A stretch of 64,000 bases of DNA from positions 1,165,001-1,229,000 of the forward strand of contig CP063163.1 in NCBI GenBank assembly GCA_014960805.1, read 5' to 3'. The notes under the pieces were generated by a model. It did no database searches. It worked only from the letters and a program-made list of their open reading frames with translations, and was not told where the DNA came from. The translations under genes were made by a program, and so were the position numbers. Below are positions 34,420-42,841 of this stretch, piece by piece; positions within the stretch are counted from its first letter, which is position 1, and each line of letters begins with the position of its first letter. The stretch is from Cytobacillus suaedae. Lineage in GTDB: Bacteria; Bacillota; Bacilli; Bacillales; Bacillaceae_L.

Positions 34420-35285
34420 TATTTGTTTTCTCCTTTAAAATATTTTGAATTCCAAAACTTTTTGAGATTGTCAGCAGGAGTTAAAATCCCGTTTTTTCCA
34501 TAAAATAAATAGGTAAGAGTCAGTAGTACTATGCTTAAGCCAATTTCATAGAATAGCTTATCTGCTGTAGTAACCTTAGTGTTTAATAGGACTAATGCAC
34601 CTTCTGAACCGTGTATGACTAAATCATTTACAAGATTATGAGCTGCATGAACAATTGTTGCAACTGTTAATGAACCGCTTTTTAGATAGATATAAGCGTA
34701 AACAATGCCACCTTTAAACCAGCTTGCAGCTTTAAATGGGTCAAAGTCACCCATAACAAAGTGTAGTGCCATAAATAAAACTGCTGAAATTAGAATCATG
34801 TTCACAATGTTAAATCTAGTAAGATTCATCATAAAGTATCCACGAGCTAAGACTTCCTCTTTCAGTGCTGCGAAGAACCAGCCAATCATTGCAATTCCAA
34901 GTAACCGATAAAAATCTATGGTTAAGACCTTTTCAAACGTAAATTGTGCCACAACAATGTTCATCTGATCTAATATGAAAATAAAGCTCAACACACAGAG
35001 TAGCGAAAGTACAGTTGCTAGTAGTGAAAACACTGCATCTTTTTTAGTAAGCCCAAAGCCTAGTTGCCAAGGATTTTTCTTATCTACAACACGAATTAAG
35101 ATGAATAGTAGAACCGTGTTCAACACTCCTAGGATAAAGTACATGGAGTGGGCAAAAAGGAAATCCGTTTTTAAATTTTCAAAGAGGTTTAAGTAAATTA
35201 AGACACCGACCATTGCTATGATAAGAACATTTGTTAAAAGAATAGAACTAAAGATTCGAAATGGTTTATTTAAGACAATTTGCAT
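34419..35285 (-). CDS. CPBP-family intramembrane metalloprotease
   Basis: This 288-residue protein has about eight hydrophobic segments. The family motifs are EEVLARGY (Glu-Glu-x3-Arg), FMALHFV and VATIVHAAHNLVND. These intramembrane proteases process prenylated or bacteriocin-like peptides, or confer self-immunity; the target is unknown. I chose the ATG at 35285, which has AAAGGAGA, over an in-frame ATG 36 bases upstream. It is the first gene of a two-gene operon with DUF4097 and is divergent from a two-component system. A hairpin with a T run lies in its leader. Confidence 0.85.
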   Translation of the reverse strand: MQIVLNKPFRIFSSILLTNVLIIAMVGVLIYLNLFENLKTDFLFAHSMYFILGVLNTVLLFILIRVVDKKNPWQLGFGLTKKDAVFSLLATVLSLLCVLSFIFILDQMNIVVAQFTFEKVLTIDFYRLLGIAMIGWFFAALKEEVLARGYFMMNLTRFNIVNMILISAVLFMALHFVMGDFDPFKAASWFKGGIVYAYIYLKSGSLTVATIVHAAHNLVNDLVIHGSEGALVLLNTKVTTADKLFYEIGLSIVLLTLTYLFYGKNGILTPADNLKKFWNSKYFKGENK

Positions 35286-35330
35286 TTTTATCAGCTCTCC
35301 TTTGTTTCTTTCTATACTCATCTTATAAAT

Positions 35331-35373
35331 AAAAAGTCATATGACCGTAGTGAAGATGGTCATGACTTTTTAT
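35331..35373. terminator. Hairpin with T run in the divergent gap (possible attenuator)
   Basis: AAAAAGTCAT-at-GACC pairs with GGTCATGACTTTTT with a 2-base bulge, and both strands give a U-run. The gap separates genes that diverge, so no upstream message needs ending. On the minus strand the hairpin would lie in the leader of the CPBP gene, about 45 nt before its start. It could be an attenuator, a relict terminator or an operator. Confidence 0.55.
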
Positions 35374-35452
35374 TATCGTTAACTGTACCAATTTTCTGAT
35401 ATCTAGTAATATAGTAAATAACTAAACAGTAAAAGATTGGTTGTGTTGCTGA

Positions 35453-36643
35453 TTGAATCGAGAACGATGGATGTGGATTGATTGGCTTATTTTTTTATTA
35501 AGATGTGGGTGGTATGGAACCGGATTAACGTATTATTACGTGTATATGGAGAGGTTAGGTGAGCTTTCATACATAGAATTTGCGGGGATTGTATCAATTG
35601 GCTTTTTCATACCTTTAATATTCTGGCGTCCAGGGTATCGTAATCCTACTCTATATGCCATAGCCGAACTTTTCGTATCAGGTGGATTTTCTATTTATCT
35701 AAATATGTATTTAGGAATTAATTTAACTTCTTCTATTATTTTAATGCCGATATTAATGGTTGGGTACTTGATGACGAAAAAAACAGCACCATGGGTTATA
35801 CCTGTCTTTGTCATTCTTTTACCAGCAAACCGTTACTGGACCATCGACAATCAGTTTTCATTTTACTTGCAATACATAGATGTTCTTATCTTTTTTGTCA
35901 TCGGTTTGGGCTTTAATCTGATCACCAAGTCACAAAAGAGATACAAGTTTTTATTAGAAGAAAATGTGAAACAGCTTGAATTGATTGAGCATCAGAACAG
36001 AGCCCTTGAACAGTATTCGGCTGAAGTTGAAAAACTAGCACTGGTTGAGGAGCGTAATCGGATGGCACGGGATCTTCATGATTCAATTGGCCATCATTTT
36101 ACATCAGTCACAGTTGGGCTTGACGCAATTTCCTATATGATTGAAAGTCAGCCTAAGTTAGCTGCTGAAAAAGTGAGAGGCCTTGCGGAGGTGGCTAGAA
36201 CGGGTTTGACAGAAGTGAGGAGAACAATTCATCAAATTGCTCCTTCAGAAGAGAATGAGCTTCTTACAATCCAACTAGAAAAACTAGTGAGCGAATTTGG
36301 AGAGCATACGAATACTGAGGTTAAGTTTGAGTTTGAAGGAGATGAACCAGACTTAGCACCGCACTTGAAGCTATTATTCGTACGATGTCTTCAAGAATGT
36401 ATGACCAATGCGAAAAGACATGGGGAAGCTTTATTTATTAAGGTGAATGTCCATTATTTAGAAGATAATATTCAATTGAAGGTTTTCAATAATGGTAAGG
36501 GAATGGATACGGAGAAGTTTGGGTTTGGATTAACAATGATGAAAAATCGGTTAGAGGAAAAAAACGGACTACTAACGATTGAAAGTAATGGAATAGAAGG
36601 GGTAACAGTCACTTGTAGTTTGCCAGTAGGAGGGAAGCGATGA
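35453..36643 (+). CDS. NarL-type sensor histidine kinase
   Basis: This 396-residue membrane kinase has about five or six hydrophobic segments in residues 12-155, a short coiled coil (about 165-200) and a HisKA_3 domain with phospho-acceptor His209 in RMARDLHDSIGHH, then HATPase motifs (CLQECMTNAKRHG, FNNGKGM, GFGLTMMKNRLEE). There is no extracellular domain, so it probably senses through the membrane region. A TTG at 35453 gives the start shown, but the ribosome binding site is poor and the ATG at 35471 is an alternative. The stop overlaps the response regulator by 4 bases. Confidence 0.88.
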   Translation: MNRERWMWIDWLIFLLRCGWYGTGLTYYYVYMERLGELSYIEFAGIVSIGFFIPLIFWRPGYRNPTLYAIAELFVSGGFSIYLNMYLGINLTSSIILMPILMVGYLMTKKTAPWVIPVFVILLPANRYWTIDNQFSFYLQYIDVLIFFVIGLGFNLITKSQKRYKFLLEENVKQLELIEHQNRALEQYSAEVEKLALVEERNRMARDLHDSIGHHFTSVTVGLDAISYMIESQPKLAAEKVRGLAEVARTGLTEVRRTIHQIAPSEENELLTIQLEKLVSEFGEHTNTEVKFEFEGDEPDLAPHLKLLFVRCLQECMTNAKRHGEALFIKVNVHYLEDNIQLKVFNNGKGMDTEKFGFGLTMMKNRLEEKNGLLTIESNGIEGVTVTCSLPVGGKR

Positions 36644-37293
36644 AGAACATTAAGTTACTGCTTGTTGATGACCAAGAGTTGATCAGAGAGAGTTTAGCAT
36701 TTGTCTTAAATACGGACGAAGAGATAGAAGTTGTAGGCTTGGCTGGAAATGGTCAGGAAGCCATTGACCTTTGTGAGAAGTTGAGGCCAACGATTGTATT
36801 AATGGATATTCAGATGCCTGTATTAAATGGGATTGAAGCCACAAAGCAGATTAAACAGCAGTGGCCTGATACGAAGGTTATGATCTTAACAACTTTCCAA
36901 GAAGTTGAGCATGTTGTTGAAGCCTTAGCAATCGGAGCTGAAGGATATTTACTTAAGGCAATTCACCCGAAGGACTTAATTTCAGGGATTAAGCAAGTTC
37001 ATAATAATGGAACACTTCTTTCGCAAAATCTAGCTAGAGCCTTAGTTGAGCAAATCCAGCATCCAAAAGAAGCTATTGGAAAAACCATGAAATCACCAAC
37101 TTATGGACTAACAGAACGTGAAGAGCAAATTCTTAAATGTCTAGCACAAGGGCTAAGTAATAAACAGATTTCAGAAAGACTTTTTCTATCAGAAGGAACA
37201 GTTAAAAACTATATATCTAGTATTTATCATAAATTAGATGTAAAAGATCGGTATCAAGCTGCTTTAAAGGCGAAGGAAGAGGATATTGTATAA
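36640..37293 (+). CDS. NarL/LuxR-family response regulator
   Basis: This 217-residue protein has a receiver domain (LLLVDDQELIRESL; phospho-acceptor Asp56 in VLMDIQMP; Thr in ILTTFQE; Lys in YLLKAIHP) and a LuxR-type helix-turn-helix (LTEREEQILKCLAQGLSNKQISERLFLSEGTVKNYISSIYHKLDVKDR). It is the partner of the preceding kinase. Likely targets are the divergent CPBP/DUF4097 pair or the downstream dehydrogenase; this is inference from adjacency. Confidence 0.92.
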   Translation: MKNIKLLLVDDQELIRESLAFVLNTDEEIEVVGLAGNGQEAIDLCEKLRPTIVLMDIQMPVLNGIEATKQIKQQWPDTKVMILTTFQEVEHVVEALAIGAEGYLLKAIHPKDLISGIKQVHNNGTLLSQNLARALVEQIQHPKEAIGKTMKSPTYGLTEREEQILKCLAQGLSNKQISERLFLSEGTVKNYISSIYHKLDVKDRYQAALKAKEEDIV

Positions 37294-37311
37294 CGAGAGG
37301 GGATGAACGTT

Positions 37312-38967
37312 GTGAATTATGATGTGATTGTAGTGGGAGCGGGTCTTGCTGGTTTAGTTGCAACAGCGGAAATTGCAGATGCGGGTAAAAAAGTACTTCT
37401 TTTAGACCAAGAACCTGAAAGCTCATTTGGTGGGCAAGCATGGTGGTCGTTTGGAGGATTGTTTTTAGTAGATTCTCCCGAACAAAGACGAATGGGAATT
37501 AAAGACTCGAAGGAATTAGCCTTACAGGATTGGATGGGTACAGCTGGTTTTGATCGTGAAGAGGATGAAGACTACTGGGCAAAGAAGTGGGCAGAGGCTT
37601 ATGTTGAATTTGCATCAGGAGAAAAAAGAGCTTGGCTCTATGAGATGGGAGTACGCTTTTTTCCAGTGGTCGGCTGGGCAGAGAGAGGTGGCTATCTAGC
37701 TGAAGGGCATGGAAATTCAGTACCTCGCTTTCATATCGTTTGGGGGACAGGTCCAGGGATTGTGGCTCCTTTTGAAAAAAGAGTACGAGAGCATATGAAA
37801 AATGGATTGGTAGATTACAAGCCTCGTCATCGTGTAAACAAGCTTTTGACAAATGATGGAGCGGTTGTTGGTGTGAGTGGTTCTGTACTGGTACCAAGTT
37901 CGGCTGGACGGGGTGAAGCAAGTTCAAGGGAAGTAATTGGTGATTTTGAATACCATGCCGAAGCTGTTGCCGTTACGAGTGGTGGTATTGGAGCGAATCA
38001 TGAACTAATTCGGAAAAACTGGCCAAGCCGACTTGGAGAGCCACCTACTAAGATGTTATCAGGTGTACCTGACCATGTAGATGGAAGAATGCTTGCGATT
38101 ACAGAAGAAGCAGGAGGAAGAATCGTTAACCGTGATCGGATGTGGCATTATACGGAAGGAATTAAAAACTATGATCCTGTTTGGAATAAGCATGGAATTC
38201 GGATTTTACCAGGACCGTCTTCGATTTGGTTAGATGCCCGTGGTCGCCGTTTCCCTGCTCCGAATTTCCCTGGATTTGATACGTTAGGAACACTGGATGC
38301 CATTCAAAAAACAGGATATGACTATTCTTGGTTTATTTTAACGCAAAAGATCATCGAAAAAGAGTTTGCGCTTTCGGGCTCTGAACAAAATCCGGATTTA
38401 ACAGGTAAGAGTATTCGCAAGGTATTGAAGCGTGCTCTACCAGGTGCTCCAGGTCCGGTTCAGGCATTTATGGATAAAGGTGAAGACTTTATCATTGCTA
38501 GTAATCTAGCAGAGCTCGTTGAGGGTATGAACAAGTTAACGGATGAGCCGTTATTGAGTTTTGAAGAAATTGAACGTCAACTTAAAGCGCGTGATCGTGA
38601 GGTTGATAATACGTTTACGAAGGATTTGCAGATTACAGCGATTAGAGGAGCACGAAATTATCTAGGCGATAAACTTATTCGTGTGGCACCTCCGCATAAA
38701 ATCCTAGATCCGAAAAATGGTCCTCTTATTGCGGTACGGTTAAATATTGTAAGCCGGAAAACATTAGGTGGCTTGCAGACCGATTTATCAGGGCGAGTGT
38801 TGAATTCTGTGGGAGAAGTGGTCCCGGGGCTATATGCGGCTGGTGAGGTTGCTGGGTTCGGTGGTGGTGGAGTCCACGGATATCGTGCCCTTGAAGGAAC
38901 GTTTGTGGGTGGATGTTTGTTTAGTGGTCGTGAAGCAGGGCGTGCGATCGCCGAGGAATTGAAATAA
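37312..38967 (+). CDS. FAD-dependent dehydrogenase (fumarate reductase/ketosteroid dehydrogenase family)
   Basis: This 551-residue flavoprotein has an N-terminal Rossmann motif DVIVVGAGLAGLVATAEIADAGKKVLLLDQE, GGQAWWSFGGLF near residue 40 and a C-terminal FAD motif GLYAAGEVAGFGGGGVHGYRALEGTFVGGCLFSGR. It resembles the FAD-binding dehydrogenase group annotated in many Bacilli, and the substrate is unknown. The GTG at 37312, 9 nt after GAGAGGGG, is a better start than the ATG at 37303, which touches that site. It lies 18 bases after the response regulator and may be part of its operon. Confidence 0.82.
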   Translation: MNYDVIVVGAGLAGLVATAEIADAGKKVLLLDQEPESSFGGQAWWSFGGLFLVDSPEQRRMGIKDSKELALQDWMGTAGFDREEDEDYWAKKWAEAYVEFASGEKRAWLYEMGVRFFPVVGWAERGGYLAEGHGNSVPRFHIVWGTGPGIVAPFEKRVREHMKNGLVDYKPRHRVNKLLTNDGAVVGVSGSVLVPSSAGRGEASSREVIGDFEYHAEAVAVTSGGIGANHELIRKNWPSRLGEPPTKMLSGVPDHVDGRMLAITEEAGGRIVNRDRMWHYTEGIKNYDPVWNKHGIRILPGPSSIWLDARGRRFPAPNFPGFDTLGTLDAIQKTGYDYSWFILTQKIIEKEFALSGSEQNPDLTGKSIRKVLKRALPGAPGPVQAFMDKGEDFIIASNLAELVEGMNKLTDEPLLSFEEIERQLKARDREVDNTFTKDLQITAIRGARNYLGDKLIRVAPPHKILDPKNGPLIAVRLNIVSRKTLGGLQTDLSGRVLNSVGEVVPGLYAAGEVAGFGGGGVHGYRALEGTFVGGCLFSGREAGRAIAEELK

Positions 38968-38981
38968 ATATAGTGGGATGG

Positions 38982-39014
38982 AAAAACTGCATCGATGGTG
39001 ATGCGGTTTTTTTG
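38982..39014 (+). terminator. Terminator of the dehydrogenase gene
   Basis: AAAACTGCATC pairs with GATGCGGTTTT, with one wobble, and is followed by T residues. Confidence 0.85.
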
Positions 39015-39039
39015 TGAAATTGGTGACCGAAGGTAGATA

Positions 39040-39350
39040 TAAAGATTTATCGACGTAAAGATAGGGTGTGTTCGGAAAGAATAGGTCAATAAACTGATTT
39101 ATCGACGTAAAAGTAGGGTGTGTTCGGAAAGAATAGGTCGATAAACGGAATTATCGACGTAAAGAAAGGGTGTGTTCGGAAAGAATAGGTCGATAAACGG
39201 ATTTATCGACGTAAAGATAGGGTGCGTTCGGAAAAATTAGGTCGATAAAAAGATTTATCGACCTGAAAATAAGGTGAATATCGAAAATATAGTGTGATAA
39301 CAGATTTATCAACTCAATAGATGAGGTAGCTACCGAAAATAAAGCCCTTC
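39040..39350. repeat. Tandem array B: six 51-52 bp units sharing the palindrome of array A
   Basis: The core GATTTAT-like motif recurs at 39044, 39096, 39148, 39200, 39252 and 39303, a 52-bp period (51 once). Each unit holds GTCGATAAA-CnGA-TTTATCGAC; spacers read like GTAAAGATAGGGTGTG then TTCGGAAAGAATAG, unlike the spacers of array A. Units 5-6 are eroded. Array B lies between the FAD dehydrogenase and the L,D-transpeptidase gene, in a 575-bp gap whose remainder (39351-39542) is AT-rich with no clear gene. Function unknown. Confidence 0.9.
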
Positions 39351-39542
39351 AATGAGCCCCAAAATCATCCATTTCTAAAATGACTCGCATAATACTCTTC
39401 TAGGTAAAAAGAAACACCCCAAAAACCCGACTAAGTCACTAGTTTGCTAGAAAAAGATAAGTGTTTTCACCCATTGGAAAAATACCCCTCGATTAGTAAA
39501 ATTTATAGTGGAAATTCGACAAATATTGAGGGGAAGTTAGTT

Positions 39543-40682
39543 ATGGAGCAAGGACAGCAGGAAACACGGAAACAGAAGTATCAAAAGTTGAAAAATGGTA
39601 GGAAAGTCAACCTAAGCTTAAAACCAGTAATTGTTATTACTCTAGTGCTTGGGATGTGTCTAGTTGCACTTTTACCGGATACTATTACCCTACATAAACC
39701 TAAGTTGCTTCAAAGTGAGCAGGTGGTGGCTGCAGAATCTTATCAAAATACTAAACAATTGCCACAAACGAGTACTCGAAGTTATGGCGAAATGGTGATT
39801 GACCATAAGGTGTCTAAAGGCGAAACAATCTTTAGCATAAGCAAGAAATATTATACTAGTAATCATACAGATAAAATCCTTTCCTATAATGGAATAACAA
39901 AACCTGAGGAGCAAGTGAAACAGGGGATGATTCTTTCCATTCCAAACCCGGAGTTTCTCGAAATCCATATTGTGAAAAAGGGCGAAACTTTATTTAGTAT
40001 TTCAAATCTTTATTTTTCAAGAACCAACCTAATAGAATATATGAAGAATGCGAATAAAATCAAGGATCCAACTACAGACATAAAAGTTGGAATGAGGATT
40101 TCAATTCCAGCCCGTGAACAATTGGTTCTTCATACGGTTAAGGAGAAAGAAACATTATATGGAATGATGTCGACCTATTATGAACTCGCTAACTATCAGA
40201 AACGACTTGCAGATTTTAACGACATCCATAATCCTTCAACAGACCTAAAGGTGGGTATGGAGCTGAAGGTACCCAATCTTTATCATATTCGAATGCTTAA
40301 TAAGAATGAGCGAATTGAAATAGATACCACTACGAATCTACTAACCTATTATAAGAACAATGAGGAAGTTTTAAAGACAAAGGTTGCGACAGGAAAAAAC
40401 AATCTTACCCCGAAGGGTACATTTGAGATTGTATTAAAACTAAAAAACCCAGCCTACACACCTAAAAAAATTGCAGGTGGTACGGCAAATAATCCCCTAG
40501 GTACAAGATGGATAGGCTTAAATATAAATGGTACCGAGGGTAGGACCTATGGAATTCATGGTACAAATAATCCTTCTTCCATTGGGTCAAATGCATCAAT
40601 TGGTTGTATCCGATTGGAGAATAAAAAAGTTGAGTGGCTGTTTGATCAAGTATCTGAAGGCACATTGGTTATTATTAAATAA
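39543..40682 (+). CDS. LysM-containing L,D-transpeptidase (YkuD family)
   Basis: This 379-residue protein has a short cytoplasmic N terminus, a single hydrophobic segment at about residues 25-47 (PVIVITLVLGMCLVALLPD) that may be a signal anchor, three LysM modules (starting near IDHKVSKGETIFSIS, EIHIVKKGETLFSIS and VLHTVKEKETLYGM) and a C-terminal YkuD domain with the catalytic motif HGTNNPSSIG...SIGCIRL. It should bind peptidoglycan and cross-link it by L,D-bonds, typically in spore or vegetative wall. I chose the ATG at 39543, with GAGGGG 9 nt upstream, over one 99 bases earlier. Confidence 0.9.
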   Translation: MEQGQQETRKQKYQKLKNGRKVNLSLKPVIVITLVLGMCLVALLPDTITLHKPKLLQSEQVVAAESYQNTKQLPQTSTRSYGEMVIDHKVSKGETIFSISKKYYTSNHTDKILSYNGITKPEEQVKQGMILSIPNPEFLEIHIVKKGETLFSISNLYFSRTNLIEYMKNANKIKDPTTDIKVGMRISIPAREQLVLHTVKEKETLYGMMSTYYELANYQKRLADFNDIHNPSTDLKVGMELKVPNLYHIRMLNKNERIEIDTTTNLLTYYKNNEEVLKTKVATGKNNLTPKGTFEIVLKLKNPAYTPKKIAGGTANNPLGTRWIGLNINGTEGRTYGIHGTNNPSSIGSNASIGCIRLENKKVEWLFDQVSEGTLVIIK

Positions 40683-40686
40683 TATG

Positions 40687-40726
40687 AAAAAGGGGCTACT
40701 ATACTCAAGAGTTTAGTAGCCTTTTG
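40687..40726. terminator. Terminator of the L,D-transpeptidase gene
   Basis: AAAAGG-gg-CTACTA pairs with TAGTAGCCTTTT with a 2-base bulge. It abuts the end of the leftward 54-codon gene. Confidence 0.8.
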
Positions 40727-40729
40727 GTG

Positions 40730-40894
40730 TTAAAATAAAAGATACTTTAGCTTTTGCCCAAAGCCTTTTGGTGTTGAAGTTTGTTCTGGTTCTTGAAGCA
40801 AGTAGTCATGTTTTACCATAAATCTTTGATTTTGTTCCATTTCTGCACGCTCAAGGTCCCAGATCATTTTATATAAAAGGTCGTTTAATAACAT
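40730..40894 (-). CDS. Small uncharacterised protein (54 residues)
   Basis: The protein MLLNDLLYKMIWDLERAEME... ending QKLKYLLF is mainly helical and charged, with no membrane segment or Cys. The ATG at 40894 is preceded by GGGAGAG at good spacing, which supports translation. It is convergent with the L,D-transpeptidase gene. Family not recognised. Confidence 0.6.
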   Translation of the reverse strand: MLLNDLLYKMIWDLERAEMEQNQRFMVKHDYLLQEPEQTSTPKGFGQKLKYLLF

Positions 40895-41033
40895 TGAATT
40901 CACTCTCCCGATTTGGTTAGTTTTGATTACATCTTTATTCTAATGGGAAAGTGTTCCAATTTAATCGGGTTGAAGGTTGAACTTTTACTTGAACTTAGAC
41001 TGATACTTGAATACGACCTAAGACGGAGAAAGA

Positions 41034-41327
41034 TTAACCTATTGCTTCAATGAGGTCTGGTATGACTGTGTTAGCTAGAAGTGTAAAATATAGTGGGTAG
41101 AAGAGGACTAGTAAGTTGGAAATCATGCAAAACCTGCTATAGAACCGATGGGTAGTCTCCTCTGTCATAGAGGCAAATAAGATACCTAATAATGATGTGA
41201 AACAAAATAATCCTGTCCCAAAGAGGGACCCTAAGCGCTCCTGACATAAAATAAAGCCAATAGATGAGCCATTAAACAGCAGTATGAGGAATGAAATACT
41301 TATGTAGAATCTGGAAGTTATCGACAT
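41034..41327 (-). CDS. Small membrane protein (97 residues)
   Basis: This 97-residue protein has three hydrophobic segments (about residues 8-28, 36-53 and 66-88) and a polar loop TEETTHRFYSR between the last two. The ATG follows TGAGGTG. No family is recognised and no operon partner is present. Confidence 0.65.
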   Translation of the reverse strand: MSITSRFYISISFLILLFNGSSIGFILCQERLGSLFGTGLFCFTSLLGILFASMTEETTHRFYSRFCMISNLLVLFYPLYFTLLANTVIPDLIEAIG

Positions 41328-41523
41328 GTAAACACCTCAGGCTATCTATATGAGGATACAAATGATGGAATAACCTAAAAAATGTAAATGAATCTTAATG
41401 CTTATATAATGATTTAGGAAAAAAGACATCTAAAACATTGACTACCAAGATATAGATTGCCAGTTTTAGAGTAGAATTATATGATACAGGTAGAATTTAT
41501 TTCCAAGTGTGGGGTAGAGATAT

Positions 41524-42057
41524 ATGAAAACAGGCATTCTTTTATATGATAGATTTAGTGAGTACGAACTATCAGTTGTTTTATCTGTATTAACTCAGGG
41601 TAATAAGGAGAAAGTATTTATTGGTTTGAATCCGAGTGCTGTAAAAGGAGAGGCTGGTTTAACTTGTATTCCAGAGACAACCATTGATCAAGTTGACCTT
41701 TCTGAGATTGATAGTCTTGTGTTGCCTGGAGTAGATGATTTTAGACATTTAATAGAGGCAGAGGAGCTATTTACATTTGTACGTAAAGTGGCAGAGCAGA
41801 ATGCAATTATAGCTGCTATTTCGAGTTCTCCCATTGTTCTAGCTAAAGCGGGTGTACTTAGTGGTCACAACTATACAGTTGGGGTATCAATGGAATTTCT
41901 ATCAGAATCGGGAATCTTTGAAGTAGAAAACTATATTGATGGTCCACTTGTTCAGGATAGAAATATTATTACAGCAAGAGGCTCCTATTTTGTCGGTTTT
42001 GCAGTAGCATTTGGTAGAAAACTTGGCTTAGAATTTAATCCTAGTTGGTATAAATAA
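41524..42057 (+). CDS. DJ-1/PfpI-family protein lacking the nucleophile cysteine
   Basis: This 177-residue protein has the DJ-1/PfpI fold. It opens MKTGILLYDRFSEYELSVVLSVL with the conserved acidic residues Glu13 and Glu15, and has IDSLVLPGVDD and the elbow AAISSSPIVLAKAGVLSG near residues 97-114. The usual elbow is AAIC; here Ser100 sits in place of the nucleophilic Cys, so a chaperone/glyoxalase activity may be lost or altered. GGGTAGAG precedes the ATG. It is monocistronic with a terminator. Confidence 0.82.
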   Translation: MKTGILLYDRFSEYELSVVLSVLTQGNKEKVFIGLNPSAVKGEAGLTCIPETTIDQVDLSEIDSLVLPGVDDFRHLIEAEELFTFVRKVAEQNAIIAAISSSPIVLAKAGVLSGHNYTVGVSMEFLSESGIFEVENYIDGPLVQDRNIITARGSYFVGFAVAFGRKLGLEFNPSWYK

Positions 42058-42070
42058 ATACATTTAACAT

Positions 42071-42098
42071 AAGCTCTAGCTTGCAGCTGGAGTTTTTT
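42071..42098 (+). terminator. Terminator of the DJ-1-family gene
   Basis: AAGCTCTAGC and GCTGGAGTTT form a short stem with wobble pairs, followed by T residues. Confidence 0.7.
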
Positions 42099-42211
42099 AA
42101 GTTTTTAAAATATTAGCCATAAACTTGTTGTCAAAAATGTAAAAGGGTGGTAATCTTTATTTAAATAAACCGAATAGTCATTTTAGTAAAATGAACAAGG
42201 AGTGCACACAC

Positions 42212-42829
42212 ATGCCACCAGTTGTATCAGATGAGTATAAAGAGAAGAAGCGAAAAGAAATCCTTGAAAGTGCATTTGAAGCTTTTGGTGAAAAGGGTTT
42301 TCAAGTATCAACTATAGATGACATTGTCTCGATATCTGGAATGAGTAAGGGGGCAATCTACAACTATTTTGAGAGTAAGGAAGAGATCTATTTACAATTA
42401 ATGAACATGCGGACAGAGCAAGATTTTGCAAAAATTGATAAACAGTTTGAAGGTATGAAAACAGCGACAGAAAAACTAACTTATTTGTTTAGTGTATACA
42501 CGAGGGCTGAGAGTAATCCAAAATGGCAGAATAGTATTCGTGTTCATGTTGAGTTTTGGATCACATCTTCGAGACAAGAAGAGTTGCAGAAGCTGATGAT
42601 TGAAAGGTATAACGAAAAGTATCTATCTTATCTAGAGAATGTTTTACAAGAGGGTATAAATCAAGGTGAGTTTCTTGAAAGCAGCGATCCACGCTTAGTA
42701 GCTTCCCTATTTTGGGGGATCATTGATGGGGTATGCTTACATTATTCTGTGATTGGTGAGCACTATGCCTACAAGGAAATCCTTAAAAAGGCTGAAGAGA
42801 TTATCTTTCATTACTTAATAAAACGATAA
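42212..42829 (+). CDS. TetR/AcrR-family transcriptional regulator
   Basis: This 205-residue regulator has an N-terminal TetR helix-turn-helix (RKEILESAFEAFGEKGFQVSTIDDIVSISGMSKGAIYNYFESKEEIYLQLM, about residues 14-63) and a helical C-terminal ligand domain. I chose the ATG at 42212, with GGAGTG 7 nt upstream, over an in-frame ATG 21 bases before. It is followed 12 bases later by an Eis-like acetyltransferase with a similar ribosome binding site and probably controls that operon. Confidence 0.9.
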   Translation: MPPVVSDEYKEKKRKEILESAFEAFGEKGFQVSTIDDIVSISGMSKGAIYNYFESKEEIYLQLMNMRTEQDFAKIDKQFEGMKTATEKLTYLFSVYTRAESNPKWQNSIRVHVEFWITSSRQEELQKLMIERYNEKYLSYLENVLQEGINQGEFLESSDPRLVASLFWGIIDGVCLHYSVIGEHYAYKEILKKAEEIIFHYLIKR

Positions 42830-42841
42830 GGAGTGATTCGT

